A stretch of DNA of 23,171 bases from a virus. Of the stretch, positions 1 to 9,200 are shown in pieces. The notes beneath the pieces were generated by a model that saw only the letters and a list, made by a program, of their open reading frames with translations, ran no database searches and was not told the origin of the DNA. The position numbers and the translations under genes are program-made. The stretch lies in the IMG/VR virus record IMGVR_UViG_3300046007_000896, positions 1 through 23,171 of that record; one strand, written 5' to 3'. Numbering within the stretch: position 1 is the stretch's first letter; the number at the start of each line of letters is the position of its first letter.

Positions 1-1397
1 TTAAAAACGTACCCGCTACTATTAAACGGGATTACCAGTGGACAGGGAAGTTAAAGCCTTTTGCCCACCAGAAAGAAACTTCTGCGTTCTTGACTATGAA
101 CAAGAAAGCATTTTGTTTTAACGAGCAAGGCACGGGTAAGACCGCCAGCGTCATATGGGCGGCTGACTATTTGATGAAGATAGGGAAAGTAAAGCGTGTA
201 CTGGTGATATGCCCGCTGTCTATTATGAAAGCCGCATGGCAACAGGATTTGTTCAAGTTTGCTATGCACCGTAGTGTAGGCATTGCGCATGGAGCAGCCA
301 GAGCCAGAGCCAACGTAGTATCCTCTAACGCGGAGTTTGTGGTTATTAACTTCGACGGAGTGGCAGTGGTCAAGGAGGCGATACTTAACGGCGGGTTTGA
401 TTTAATTGTGGTAGACGAAGCCTCTGCGTATAAGAACGTAAGTACACGTAGATGGAAAGTACTGCGGGACATAGCGGTAAAATCAGCATGGTTGTGGATG
501 CTCACCGGCACCCCGGCAGCGCAGTCTCCTCTCGATGCTTACGGACTGGCTAAACTGATTAACCCGAAAAACACCCCGAAGTACTATGGGTCTTACAGAG
601 ATATAGTTATGTACAAGGTATCTCAGTTTAGGTGGGTAGCCAAACCAAAGTCACAGCAGTACGTGCATGAGTTGTTACAACCGGCTATTCGCTTTGAACG
701 CAAGCAGTGTCTTGATTTACCCGAAGTTACTTTTATAGAACGTGAAGCGCCATTGACTGCACAACAGAAGGCGATATACAAAAAACTGAAACAGGACATG
801 TACGTGGAAGCGGCGGGGGAGGATATTTCTGCGGTTAATGCGGCAGTGCGTATCAACAAGTTGTTGCAGGTGTCAGGTGGTTCAGTATATACGGACACAG
901 GCGAGGTTGTGGATTTGGATGTAAGCAATCGTCTGAGCGTAGTGCTGGAGGTAATTGAAGAAGCCTCACATAAAGTGCTGGTCTTCGTGCCATTCACTCA
1001 CACTATAGATTTGCTGAAGGCATATCTGGATAAGAACAATATAGCCTGTGATGTGATAAACGGTAAAGTACCCGTCAATAGACGCAGTGATATTGTAAAA
1101 AGGTTCCAAGAACAAGCCGACCCGCAGGTACTTATAATACAACCACAAGCAGCGTCGCACGGACTTACCCTTACTGCGGCTAATACAATTATCTGGTACG
1201 CCCCGGTGACAAGCGTGGAAACTTACTTACAAGCCAATGCACGTATCAATCGTCCCGGTCAGAAGAACGCTATGTGTATCATACATATACGGGGTAGTGA
1301 AGTAGAGACGCGGTTATACAACATGTTGCAAAATAACATAATGAACCACACAAAAATAATTGATTTATATCGACAGGAGATTTTAGAAAATACTTGA
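1..1397 (+). CDS. SNF2/DEAD-like superfamily 2 helicase, 5' truncated by the window edge
   Basis: ATP-dependent DNA translocase/helicase of superfamily 2, SNF2-like, probably for phage DNA replication or recombination. The frame is open to the left edge (first full codon at 3), so the TTG at 90 and ATG at 96 are internal: upstream codons encode a Q-motif-like PFAHQKETSAF directly before the Walker A NEQGTGKT (Lys codon 138-140). In order follow motif Ia VICPLSIM, motif II VVDEAS (Asp-Glu codons 414-419), motif III TGTPAAQSP, motif IV FVPFTHT, and motifs V/VI with SHGLTLTAANTIIWY and QANARINRPGQ, whose arginines are the expected finger. Both RecA-like lobes are therefore present and only an N-terminal piece is missing. 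It leads the replication gene row and ends 52 bases before the next gene. The family call is firm; the exact role is inferred from context. Confidence 0.9.
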   Translation, partial: KNVPATIKRDYQWTGKLKPFAHQKETSAFLTMNKKAFCFNEQGTGKTASVIWAADYLMKIGKVKRVLVICPLSIMKAAWQQDLFKFAMHRSVGIAHGAARARANVVSSNAEFVVINFDGVAVVKEAILNGGFDLIVVDEASAYKNVSTRRWKVLRDIAVKSAWLWMLTGTPAAQSPLDAYGLAKLINPKNTPKYYGSYRDIVMYKVSQFRWVAKPKSQQYVHELLQPAIRFERKQCLDLPEVTFIEREAPLTAQQKAIYKKLKQDMYVEAAGEDISAVNAAVRINKLLQVSGGSVYTDTGEVVDLDVSNRLSVVLEVIEEASHKVLVFVPFTHTIDLLKAYLDKNNIACDVINGKVPVNRRSDIVKRFQEQADPQVLIIQPQAASHGLTLTAANTIIWYAPVTSVETYLQANARINRPGQKNAMCIIHIRGSEVETRLYNMLQNNIMNHTKIIDLYRQEILENT

Positions 1398-1421
1398 CAG
1401 AGTAAATTTAAGTAGTAACAT
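1394..1421 (+). promoter_or_regulatory. putative sigma70-like promoter
   Basis: A perfect -35 box TTGACA (1394-1399) is followed after 16 bases by TAACAT (1416-1421), which matches 4 of 6 positions of the -10 consensus. The -35 overlaps the helicase stop codon (TGA 1395-1397). Initiation would fall near 1428, just before the AAGGAG ribosome site (1438-1443) of the next gene, so it would give the 1450-3042 genes their own transcript, ending at the terminator near 3090. Found by eye only. Confidence 0.55.
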
Positions 1422-1449
1422 CAACATCCCCACAACCAAGGAGCAAACT

Positions 1450-1887
1450 ATGGAACAACTGGAACTGGATTTAAACAGCAAAGAGGAAACTGCACCTAAC
1501 GTAGAGGCACTCGCTGCTATATACATCAAGATACGCGATGTCGTGCGAGACAAAGAAGAACAGCACGAAGCGGAAATGAAAGAACTGAAAGAACAGCTGG
1601 AGACAGTCAGCACCCGTCTTTTGGACATATGCAACGAGCAGAACGCAGACAGTATACGCACCGCAGCAGGTACGATTTCTCGCAGGGTGCAGTCACGGTA
1701 CTGGACAAACGATTGGGAGTCTATGTACGCCTTTATCGAGGAACATGCCGCGCCGTTCTTACTGGAGAAACGTATTCACAATGGGAATATGAAAGAATTT
1801 CTGGAAGAAAACCCGGACGTGTTGCCGGTAGGTCTTCAGTCCGACCGCAAGTATGTAATACAAGTTCGTAAACCAAGCGCCAAATAG
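1450..1887 (+). CDS. conserved phage protein of unknown function, N-terminal coiled coil
   Basis: 145 residues, no function assigned. Residues about 20-65 are rich in Glu, Lys and Leu and look like a long helix or coiled coil (KEEQHEAEMKELKEQLETV). The C-terminal part carries a pattern I recognise from small phage proteins in replication regions: IRTAAGTI near residues 69-77, YWTNDWESMYAFI after it, then LLEKRIHNGNMKEFLEENP and LPVGL. The ATG is supported by AAGGAG seven bases upstream. It lies 12 bases before the ssDNA-binding-like gene and downstream of a likely promoter, so the two are probably co-expressed. A nuclease-inhibitor or SSB-partner role is possible but is only guilt by association. 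Confidence 0.8.
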   Translation: MEQLELDLNSKEETAPNVEALAAIYIKIRDVVRDKEEQHEAEMKELKEQLETVSTRLLDICNEQNADSIRTAAGTISRRVQSRYWTNDWESMYAFIEEHAAPFLLEKRIHNGNMKEFLEENPDVLPVGLQSDRKYVIQVRKPSAK

Positions 1888-1899
1888 GAGACGCACACA

Positions 1900-2805
1900 A
1901 TGAGTAACATTACGATATTTAAGCAGCAAACCACCCCAGCGGTGTCCCAGCGTGAGCAGAGTGATTTCGCCAAGTCACTTGTATCCAGCAACGTCACCCG
2001 TCGTATACAGGCCAACATCAACGGCACGTTTAAGCGTCTGGTAAACGGGGAGCAGATAGGTAACGCCATACGGGGCGAGATTAACCTGATTATAATTAAC
2101 GCACTGCCAAAGGTGTCCCGCACGTTCTACGCAGAGAACTACGACCCGACGAAGGAAGCCACATTGCCTGATTGCTGGTCGAACCAAGGCGACAGACCGG
2201 AACCCGCTGCGTCTAACAAACAGAGCGAAAGCTGCGTCGAGTGCCCACAAAATATTAAAGGCTCCGGCGACAACGGCGGTAGGGCTTGTCGTTACCAGCG
2301 TAGGATAGCTGTGCTGGTGGAAGGCGATACGTCAGGTGATGTGTACCAGTTCAATGTACCTGCCAAGTCGTTATTCGGTAAGGGTGACGGCAACGTGCAT
2401 CCATTTGAAAGCTACGTTAAATTCCTTGCAGCCAACGGGGAGTCAGTAGACAACGTGGTTACCAACGTCAGTTTTGACTTGAACGCGGATACGATGCAGC
2501 TGGTATTTACTCCACTGCGTAACACCACGGATGAGGAATATCTGATGGTCAGGGAAGCCCAGAAGCGCCCAGAGACGAAGGCGTACACCGTGCTTACAGT
2601 CGCCCAGACGGACAAGGTTACAAAACAGCCGAAGCAGTTGGAAGCCGCCAAGCCCAAGGTACAGGCAGTTGATGAACCGGATGACGAGATTGAAGCCGCA
2701 GACTCTGCACCAGCCCCGACTAAACGAACGGGAAAGAAAGCCCCCGTGAGTACAGAAAAGGCGAAGCTCGATGATGTAATCGACGCGTGGGGTAAGGAGG
2801 ACTAA
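1900..2805 (+). CDS. putative ssDNA-binding protein with a four-cysteine zinc site
   Basis: 301 residues. The central part alternates short beta-like stretches (INLIIINAL, RRIAVLVEG, VYQFNVPAK) as in an OB-fold, and contains four cysteines, C92, C112, C115 and C130, within 39 residues (DCWSNQ, SCVECP, ACRY), suggesting a zinc-stabilised insertion like those in some phage single-strand binding proteins. The last about 70 residues are low-complexity, rich in Pro, Lys, Ala and Asp, and end in an acidic tail (DDVIDAWGKED), a hallmark of SSB proteins that recruit replication partners. Start ATG 1900 follows GGAG; the stop is directly abutted by the next ATG. Position between a helicase and a primase supports a replication role. 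The SSB call is inference from architecture and context; a recombination mediator is the main alternative. Confidence 0.65.
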   Translation: MSNITIFKQQTTPAVSQREQSDFAKSLVSSNVTRRIQANINGTFKRLVNGEQIGNAIRGEINLIIINALPKVSRTFYAENYDPTKEATLPDCWSNQGDRPEPAASNKQSESCVECPQNIKGSGDNGGRACRYQRRIAVLVEGDTSGDVYQFNVPAKSLFGKGDGNVHPFESYVKFLAANGESVDNVVTNVSFDLNADTMQLVFTPLRNTTDEEYLMVREAQKRPETKAYTVLTVAQTDKVTKQPKQLEAAKPKVQAVDEPDDEIEAADSAPAPTKRTGKKAPVSTEKAKLDDVIDAWGKED

Positions 2806-3042
2806 ATGAGCCACGGCTACGGTTTACATACCGCTAAAATAATTAAGGAAGCTGATGGTAGGCTACTTGGGGTCAAGTTGGGTAGGTTGTGCGTAAACAA
2901 CGACATATCTGCTACGGACGTGGCTAAGAAGTTTCATGTAACACGCCAAACTATATACAACTGGTTTATGGGTAAAACGGCCATACGCAACCAGAACCTG
3001 ATTGTTGCGGTGCAAAAGTATATAGAGCAGCTTGAGCGTTAA
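2806..3042 (+). CDS. small helix-turn-helix DNA-binding protein
   Basis: 78 residues. Residues about 34-57 form a clear helix-turn-helix (ISATDVAKKFHV, then TRQTIYNWFMGK) of the Cro/XRE or phage CII-like type: hydrophobic positions and the turn are as expected, and the recognition helix carries RQTIYNW. The rest is a short N-terminal arm and a C-terminal helix (LIVAVQKYIEQLE) that may dimerise. A strong AAGGAGG (2794-2800) lies five bases before the ATG, and the preceding stop codon abuts it, so translation is coupled to the SSB-like gene. It is the last gene before a terminator, so it may set the switch between gene blocks. Its operator is not identifiable here. Confidence 0.75.
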   Translation: MSHGYGLHTAKIIKEADGRLLGVKLGRLCVNNDISATDVAKKFHVTRQTIYNWFMGKTAIRNQNLIVAVQKYIEQLER

Positions 3043-3070
3043 CCCGTAGCTGTAAGCAGTTTAGAAGTCG

Positions 3071-3093
3071 AGGGGGGAGAAGTCCCCCCTTTT
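3071..3093 (+). terminator. rho-independent terminator after the HTH gene
   Basis: An 8-bp perfect stem, AGGGGGGA (3071-3078) pairing with TCCCCCCT (3083-3090), closes a four-base GAAG loop and runs into TTTT (3090-3093). It lies 28 bases after the HTH stop and ends 25 bases before the primase start, so the primase either depends on read-through or antitermination, or has its own weak promoter in the A/T-rich bases after it. Confidence 0.8.
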
Positions 3094-3118
3094 ACCCTCT
3101 ACATAAAAAGAAAACATC

Positions 3119-5983
3119 ATGACCGACAAAGACCTTTTAAGTATTGTGCAGCCGTCTGGTGGATGGTTTGCAGTTATTGGGATTAAGGGTAAAAGTGTCG
3201 TACAGAAGTTCAAAGAGACAAGAGAGGAAGTAGCCGCCCTGACAGATAAGTACGTGGCGGAGGGCAGAGATGTCTATTTTGGTGTCGCAAAGTACGCAAC
3301 ACCAGACAGTCGGACGAAGGACAATGTACAGTCTTTACGGTCTTTCTGGTTGGACATAGACTGCGGGGAGAGCAAGGCCAGTGTAAATGAAACCACGGGT
3401 AGACCGGGCGGCTATATAGACCAACGCACCGGATTAACAGCACTGCGAGATTTCTGTACTCTGGTGGGGTTACCCCGCCCCACGATTGTCAATTCAGGGC
3501 GCGGTCTGCACGTATACTGGCCGTTGACCCGGGATGTGACTCGGCAGGAGTGGGAGCCTGTAGCGAAGCGTCTCCAAGAACTTTGTACCACACATAACCT
3601 GTACGTGGACAACGCTGTGTTTGAAGTGGCGAGAATACTGCGCATACCTGACACGTTGAATTTCAAGGATACACCGCCATCTCCTGTGAGCGTGGTCTAC
3701 TATTCCGACCCGGTGGACTTCGATGAGTTTTGCGACATTGTTGGGGTGGATGTGCCTGCACCAGCGGCACAGGGGGGGCCTGTCGCTTCGCCCGTATCTG
3801 GCGTAAAGCGGGAAATGAGTGAGTTTGCGAAGTCCATGTTGCAAAACACCGTGTGTAACTTTGCCAAGATAATGCGCCGTAGCGCGTCGGGTACGGGGTG
3901 TGGTCAGTTATTGGATGCGTACCAGAACCGGGACACGTTGGAGGAACCCCGGTGGTTTGATGCCCTGTCAGTAGCCAAGTTTTGCAACGACCGGGAAACG
4001 GCTATCCACAAGATGTCCGAGGGGCACGAGGACTACGACTACGACACCACAGAGAACAAGATAAAGCACATTCTAGGGCCCCATACCTGTGACGAGTTTG
4101 AGAAGCACAACCCCGGGGGATGTGAGGGATGCCCGCACCGAGGGAAGATAAAAAGCCCTATCGTGCTGGGTAAGGAAGTGGACGCCGCTACGGAGGAAGA
4201 CAACGTAGTAGTGGAAGAGACGGAAGAAGAACAGGAGCCGATAGTACACAAGATACCGGAATACCCGTTCCCGTTCGTCAGGGGCAAAACAGGGGGAATA
4301 TATCTCGTACCCACCGAAGAAGAAATGGAACCTATATGTGTGTACGAGCACGACTTATATGTAACAAAACGTATGGAAGACCCCAATCTGGGTGACGTGG
4401 TTGTGCTGAAAGTGCATATGCCACGAGACGGGGTTAAAGAGTTTGTGATACCGAATATACATGTCACAGACCCGAACGAACTACGCAAAGCATTATCTAG
4501 CCACGGCGTGATTGCCACGGCGAAAAAATTTAAGTTGTTAATTGAATATGTATACGCATCAATCAAAGAACTTCAATACAAACGAAAGGCGGAAAAAATG
4601 AGACTACAATTTGGGTGGGCGGACAACGACAGTAAATTTATTATCGGAGAGAGGGAAATAACAAAGGACGGCACGTTTCACAGCCCGCCTTCCAGTGTCA
4701 CAAAACCGATTGCGCCGTACCTTGAGCCAGCGGGTACGTTGGAGAAGTGGAAGGAAGTATTCAACCTGTACGGCACTCCCGGACTGGAACCTCACGCATT
4801 TGCCGCCTTGTCTGCATTTGGCTCGCCGTTGCTTAAATTCACGGGGCAGAGTGGTGCGATGATAAACCTGATTAACTCCAGCTCAGGCACCGGCAAGACC
4901 ACGATTCTACATATGATAAACAGTGTGTACGGAGACCCCAAGAAGTTGTGTGCCACAGCAGAAGACACGATGGTGGCAAAGGTACTGTTGCTAGGCATAC
5001 TGTGTAACCTGCCGTTTACTATAGACGAAATGACCAACATGGGGCCGGATAACTTCTCCAACCTTATATACAACATGTCTCAGGGACGGGGTAGGAATCG
5101 TGGTAAGGCATCAGCAAACGAACTGCGTCTGAATACGACAACGTGGAGTTCCATATCTATCTCCAGCGCCAACTCATCGTTTGCGGAAAAGCTGACCAAG
5201 ATAAAGAAAAACCCGGACGGCGAATCTATGCGGTTACTGGAATACCATATTAATTTTGTGGATGTACTTGATATGGCTCACGCAAAGGAGATGTTTGACC
5301 ACCAGTTACTCGAGAACTACGGACACGCGGGGGACATTTATGCTTCCTATCTGGTTAAGAATCTGGAGGAAGTAAAGACCCTGCTGATTAACATACAGAA
5401 GAAGATAGACCGGGAGATGAAGTTGACCCAGCGGGAACGGTTTTGGTCAGCTGTGGCTGCGTGTAATCTGACAGGTGGAATCATAGCAGAACGCTTGGGG
5501 TTGATAGACTGGGATATGAAGGCTATGTACGCCTACACCACATCTTTAATTAAGGAACTGCGTGTGGATGTAGCACCGCCGACGATGCTGGTTACTGAAA
5601 TAGTGGGTAGTTATGTGAACCGGTACTGCCAGAACATCCTGTCTACTTTTGACGGGTTGGACGCCCGCACCAATCTGGCTATGCGCCCGACCCGCGAACC
5701 ACGCGGTGAGTTGTTGATACGGCACGAGGAAGATACGCACAAACTGTATATAACCGCCAAATCGTTTAAGGACTACTGCGTGGACAGCCAGACGAACTAC
5801 CGCGATACGCTCAGGCAATTAGAAGCAATGGGGCTGTTTATCGGCACCGAAAACAAACGTATGTCGAAGGGTATGTCTGTAGTCTCCATGCCTGTCCGGG
5901 CCCTTGTTTTTGATAACAGCGACAACCGGCTGGTGGACGTGAGCGCTATTCAGGAACCGCTTGATGGTAGTGGAGGGGGTTAG
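3119..5983 (+). CDS. bifunctional archaeo-eukaryotic-type primase / DUF927-like helicase
   Basis: 954 residues; primes and unwinds DNA at the fork. The N-terminal 210 residues fit an archaeo-eukaryotic primase: motif I FWLDIDCGE with the metal-binding D79 and D81, motif II SGRGLHVYW with H131, and motif III VDNAVFEVARILRIPDTLNF with D164. A cysteine/histidine cluster follows, C324, C335, C338 and H340 (NPGGCEGCPHRG), probably a zinc knuckle. After an acidic linker (about 350-380) comes a P-loop ATPase of the DUF927 type: Walker A SSGTGKTT at about 588-595, Walker B PFTIDE with D636 and E637, then RGRNRGKAS and an STSS-like sensor region. This is the all-in-one layout of plasmid and phage primase-helicases, not the T7 TOPRIM type. 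The ribosome site is weak. Preceded by a terminator; its end overlaps the next small gene. Confidence 0.85.
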   Translation: MTDKDLLSIVQPSGGWFAVIGIKGKSVVQKFKETREEVAALTDKYVAEGRDVYFGVAKYATPDSRTKDNVQSLRSFWLDIDCGESKASVNETTGRPGGYIDQRTGLTALRDFCTLVGLPRPTIVNSGRGLHVYWPLTRDVTRQEWEPVAKRLQELCTTHNLYVDNAVFEVARILRIPDTLNFKDTPPSPVSVVYYSDPVDFDEFCDIVGVDVPAPAAQGGPVASPVSGVKREMSEFAKSMLQNTVCNFAKIMRRSASGTGCGQLLDAYQNRDTLEEPRWFDALSVAKFCNDRETAIHKMSEGHEDYDYDTTENKIKHILGPHTCDEFEKHNPGGCEGCPHRGKIKSPIVLGKEVDAATEEDNVVVEETEEEQEPIVHKIPEYPFPFVRGKTGGIYLVPTEEEMEPICVYEHDLYVTKRMEDPNLGDVVVLKVHMPRDGVKEFVIPNIHVTDPNELRKALSSHGVIATAKKFKLLIEYVYASIKELQYKRKAEKMRLQFGWADNDSKFIIGEREITKDGTFHSPPSSVTKPIAPYLEPAGTLEKWKEVFNLYGTPGLEPHAFAALSAFGSPLLKFTGQSGAMINLINSSSGTGKTTILHMINSVYGDPKKLCATAEDTMVAKVLLLGILCNLPFTIDEMTNMGPDNFSNLIYNMSQGRGRNRGKASANELRLNTTTWSSISISSANSSFAEKLTKIKKNPDGESMRLLEYHINFVDVLDMAHAKEMFDHQLLENYGHAGDIYASYLVKNLEEVKTLLINIQKKIDREMKLTQRERFWSAVAACNLTGGIIAERLGLIDWDMKAMYAYTTSLIKELRVDVAPPTMLVTEIVGSYVNRYCQNILSTFDGLDARTNLAMRPTREPRGELLIRHEEDTHKLYITAKSFKDYCVDSQTNYRDTLRQLEAMGLFIGTENKRMSKGMSVVSMPVRALVFDNSDNRLVDVSAIQEPLDGSGGG

Positions 5984-6158
5984 TTACCAGATAGACTGGC
6001 GCAAATTCAAGCGTGGTACGTCTATTTTTATACCCTGTCTGGATTGCGCCAAAGCCCGGAGCGATATTGGCGAGGTGCTAACCCGACTGGAAATTAAATT
6101 TGTATCACGTATAAGCATTGAGGAAGGAGTACAAGGCTTGCGTATCTGGAGGGTCTAG
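5964..6158 (+). CDS. small conserved phage protein with a CxxC pair
   Basis: 64 residues from ATG 5964, which I prefer over TTG 5961 because AGGA at 5952-5955 lies eight bases upstream. It overlaps the last 20 bases of the primase gene, so it is translationally coupled. The sequence has the order DWRKFKRGTSIFIPCLDC, a middle helix (DIGEVLTRLEI), then SRISIEEGVQGLRIWRV. I recognise this Trp-Phe-Gly-Ser-Phe-Ile-Pro ... Gly-Leu-Arg-Val-Trp-Arg layout from small proteins encoded behind phage primase or polymerase genes, but no function is known to me. The CLDC pair could bind metal only with a partner. Last gene of the rightward block; a terminator follows 69 bases later. Confidence 0.7.
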   Translation: MVVEGVSYQIDWRKFKRGTSIFIPCLDCAKARSDIGEVLTRLEIKFVSRISIEEGVQGLRIWRV

Positions 6159-6226
6159 GCTATTATTACTTCGGGAAGTTTGCTCCTTCCTGTTTTGTCT
6201 CTCTTTGTTGTGTTGTACCCCTTGAG

Positions 6227-6255
6227 ACCCCGCCCTAATCCGGCGGGGTTTTTTT
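6227..6255 (+). terminator. strong rho-independent terminator between convergent gene blocks
   Basis: ACCCCGCC (6227-6234) pairs with GGCGGGGT (6242-6249) over a seven-base loop and continues into seven T (6249-6255). The T-run overlaps the TAA stop (6256-6254) of the convergent minus-strand gene. On the minus strand the hairpin is not followed by a T-run, so it should act mainly on rightward transcripts. The remaining bases between 6159 and 6226 are pyrimidine-rich without a gene. Confidence 0.9.
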
Positions 6256-9200
6256 ATTTGTTTAGTCCTAATTTAGTCATACGCATAAGGTAGTACAGCA
6301 CCTCGTCGGACTCTGCTGTAAGCCCACCAGATACGGTGGCTTTTGCTCTGGCTTCTGCTTTGCGCCTCAAGCTGGAGTTTATATTTTCGGTTTCAAACGG
6401 ACGGTAGGGATTAGCAAGGCTATAGGTAATCATTTTTTCTATTATGGTATTCATTTTTGCATAAGCAGCATCTGTGCTCTTACCCTGTTTTTCCGCTGCT
6501 TCCAACTCCATGTACGCATTATTAAGTTCATTTAAAAGTTTATTGCGTTCTATTTTTTTCGCTTCATCAAATCGTTTGGCTTCAAAAATAGCGTTTTGTA
6601 TTTCTTTTTCTGTAACAGTTTTGAACCCTACACCTTGCGCAATCAATTTACCCGCAGTGAAAAACTCCGGCTGTATAAGTTCCGCGCCCATAGGAGTAAC
6701 AGACCCTTCAGTAGCAAGCCGGTTAGCCACCAGTGTGCCTCTAAAGAACGCGGGAACTATTCTTTCCGCTCCACGTAAAAATTTACCTTCGTTCATTAAC
6801 TCAACCCCGGACGCTATTTGACCTACCACACTAAGCGCCGGAGGAGATAAATGACTAAAAATAGCTTGTTGCACCCAGTCTTTCGCTCCATCGGCTAACA
6901 CTTCATCCCGGAAGAACAAATTATTAAGCCCTACAGAGCTGCCTATATCTACGTCAAGCATTGTGGATATAGGCCCAGACACTACTCCCGAACCTTCTCC
7001 AAAAATACTAGGTATATACGTTCTGGTAAACCATAGACCGAGAGGCACATTACTTCGTGGGTCTTCAGGGTCAGTGTATTTTGTAGGGTCGAAAAGCTGG
7101 TCTCGTAATCCCTCCAGTAGCCCCATTATTAAACTGAACATAGGAAGCCCGGTTACCCCCGCAAACATGTATATGGCCCCCAAAGTACCGAATAATTCAA
7201 TCGCTGCCTGTTTTGCTGCAACAGGGTCTTTACTTTGCAAACCAGACAACATCGTTGCAGCGTTACGTATTAAAAACCCCGCAGCGTTCAGCGGGAAAGT
7301 CATAAACTGGAAAAACACTCTCGCCCCAGCATTTTTATAGAGCATGGGTTGTTTGTTCATGCGGCTGTAGTCAAACATAGATTTAGCAGTGTCTTTTTCC
7401 GCTTCCAAGAGCGCACGGGCATTAGCATCTGCGCCGCCTACTTTTTCTTTTTTCGCTTTGTTATACGCAAGTTCATACGCAGACATAAACATTATCTCAC
7501 GTGACACCCGTTCCGCAGTGCTAAAAGCAGCGGTGAGAAATCCATAGACCGTTTTTTTCGCACGTACAGCTGGGGTGTATTGTTCGTAAGTAGGGTTCTC
7601 TGCTACTTGTTTAAATTGCGACCCAAAACCTTGTTCAAATACACCCCACAATCCGCCTTGTTCGTGCGCAGCAGCCAACCTTGGGTTGTTTTTCAAGTAC
7701 GTTGAATTTTCGATTGTCGGTAAAACCCACTCAGAAGTAACTTCGCCTTTTAAATTTGTGTACGAGTTTTTTACTGACAGCGCATTTGTGGATAACAAAA
7801 GCCCAGTGTACTTGGCCATCATAGCCATAGTATCCATTGCCCCATACTTAGCCGTTAAAACAGACGCACCAAATGTCGGCAACTGAGTAAACGCCACCAA
7901 CGCCGTTTTAAGCGAAGTCATGGTGTATAGGAACGTAGCCTGATTAGCAAATTGCGCCGCAGCGTCAAGCCAAGTCTCATTGCTGTCCGGGGCTAGTTCA
8001 GGCTGCGCCCTTTCTTTAATAGCTTGAGTTAAATCTTTTACAGCACTTACTGAATCAACCGGTTGCCCTTCTGCAGAATCCACTGCTGCATCTAATTGCG
8101 TAGCGAGGGCCATCCCGTATTTAATACGAGGAAGTTGGTTACTGTGCTTATAAGAAGAAACTATAAACGTGCGCAATACGTCAGAAGAAAACCCGGCTTT
8201 TTGCGTGCTACGCAAATATCGCTTACGTAAGTCGGCTCCGGGTAAGGCTCTTAAATACATGTCAAGAAACTCATCCTTTAGCCCGGATAGCGCATTTTGA
8301 CTGATACTTAACTCACCCGTCTTAGTGTCCAGATTCATTTGACCACTTAACCCATCTATCTTGGCGAACACATCTTGCAAGATTTGAGTTGTCTTTAATT
8401 TGTTGTCTTCGCTAAATAATGTCTTTTTTAATTCATCAGGGTTGTTACCCACTTCTATAGGCGGAAGTTTGTCTGCGGGTGTATCACGCTCCACTTGCCT
8501 ACGGTACCTGTCTCTGGCAAATTCACTGTCAAAAAACTGCGTCTCTCCGTTCTTGCCTTTACCAATTCGTATCCAGTAATCACCGTGCCTACCTAACGGG
8601 AAGTAGACTCCTACTTTATGCACATCAGAAAATAACGCTTTGAATATGGGGGAGAGTTTTTCCTGCAGGTCAGTCGCTTCTGACAACCCCAAAGTATTCG
8701 TTATTTCCGCTACAACACCTCTAATAGCGGCTTCGTATTCTTCCAACTGTTTCTTGTATGCTTCTTGAAGAGACTTATAAATACTTCTACCTTCGCCCCC
8801 CAAAGAATCATATTTTTTGTACGCATACTCTATTTGCTGGATACGCGCTTTCTTCCTTTTCAGGTTGTAATCTTTATTGTTACGGTACTTCGGGTCTTTT
8901 GCACGCGCGTCGTAATATTGAACCGTCTCATCGTTTTCTATAGCGGTTACTACATCTGTTTTGGACGGGTCGATCTGGTATATTCTAGCCGCGTTGGTGG
9001 CTTCTCCTAAACGAACTAAATTTTTAGGATTTTTAGCGCCCCATTTCAAAGTTAAGTCTATAAGGCGGTCATCTATTCGTCTTATTTTGTTTCTCAACTC
9101 CGGTATTTTTCTTAACAGTATATCTTCAACAGTCGCAAGAGGTGCTACACCTATTTTCTTCGCCACATCAAATAAACCACGAGTGGTAAGCGCTTGTGTA

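Noticed and set aside
90-1397. Helicase start at TTG 90 or ATG 96
   Set aside because: The frame stays open to the left edge and the upstream codons encode a Q-motif-like segment needed by the family, so these are internal codons.
4039-4566. Minus-strand frame of 175 codons opposite the primase gene
   Set aside because: Ser/Thr-rich shadow of the primase frame, which has clear motifs; no ribosome site.
6227-6255. Bidirectional terminator also ending the minus-strand operon
   Set aside because: Reading leftward the stem is followed by TCTCAAGG, not a T-run, so evidence for leftward termination is weak.
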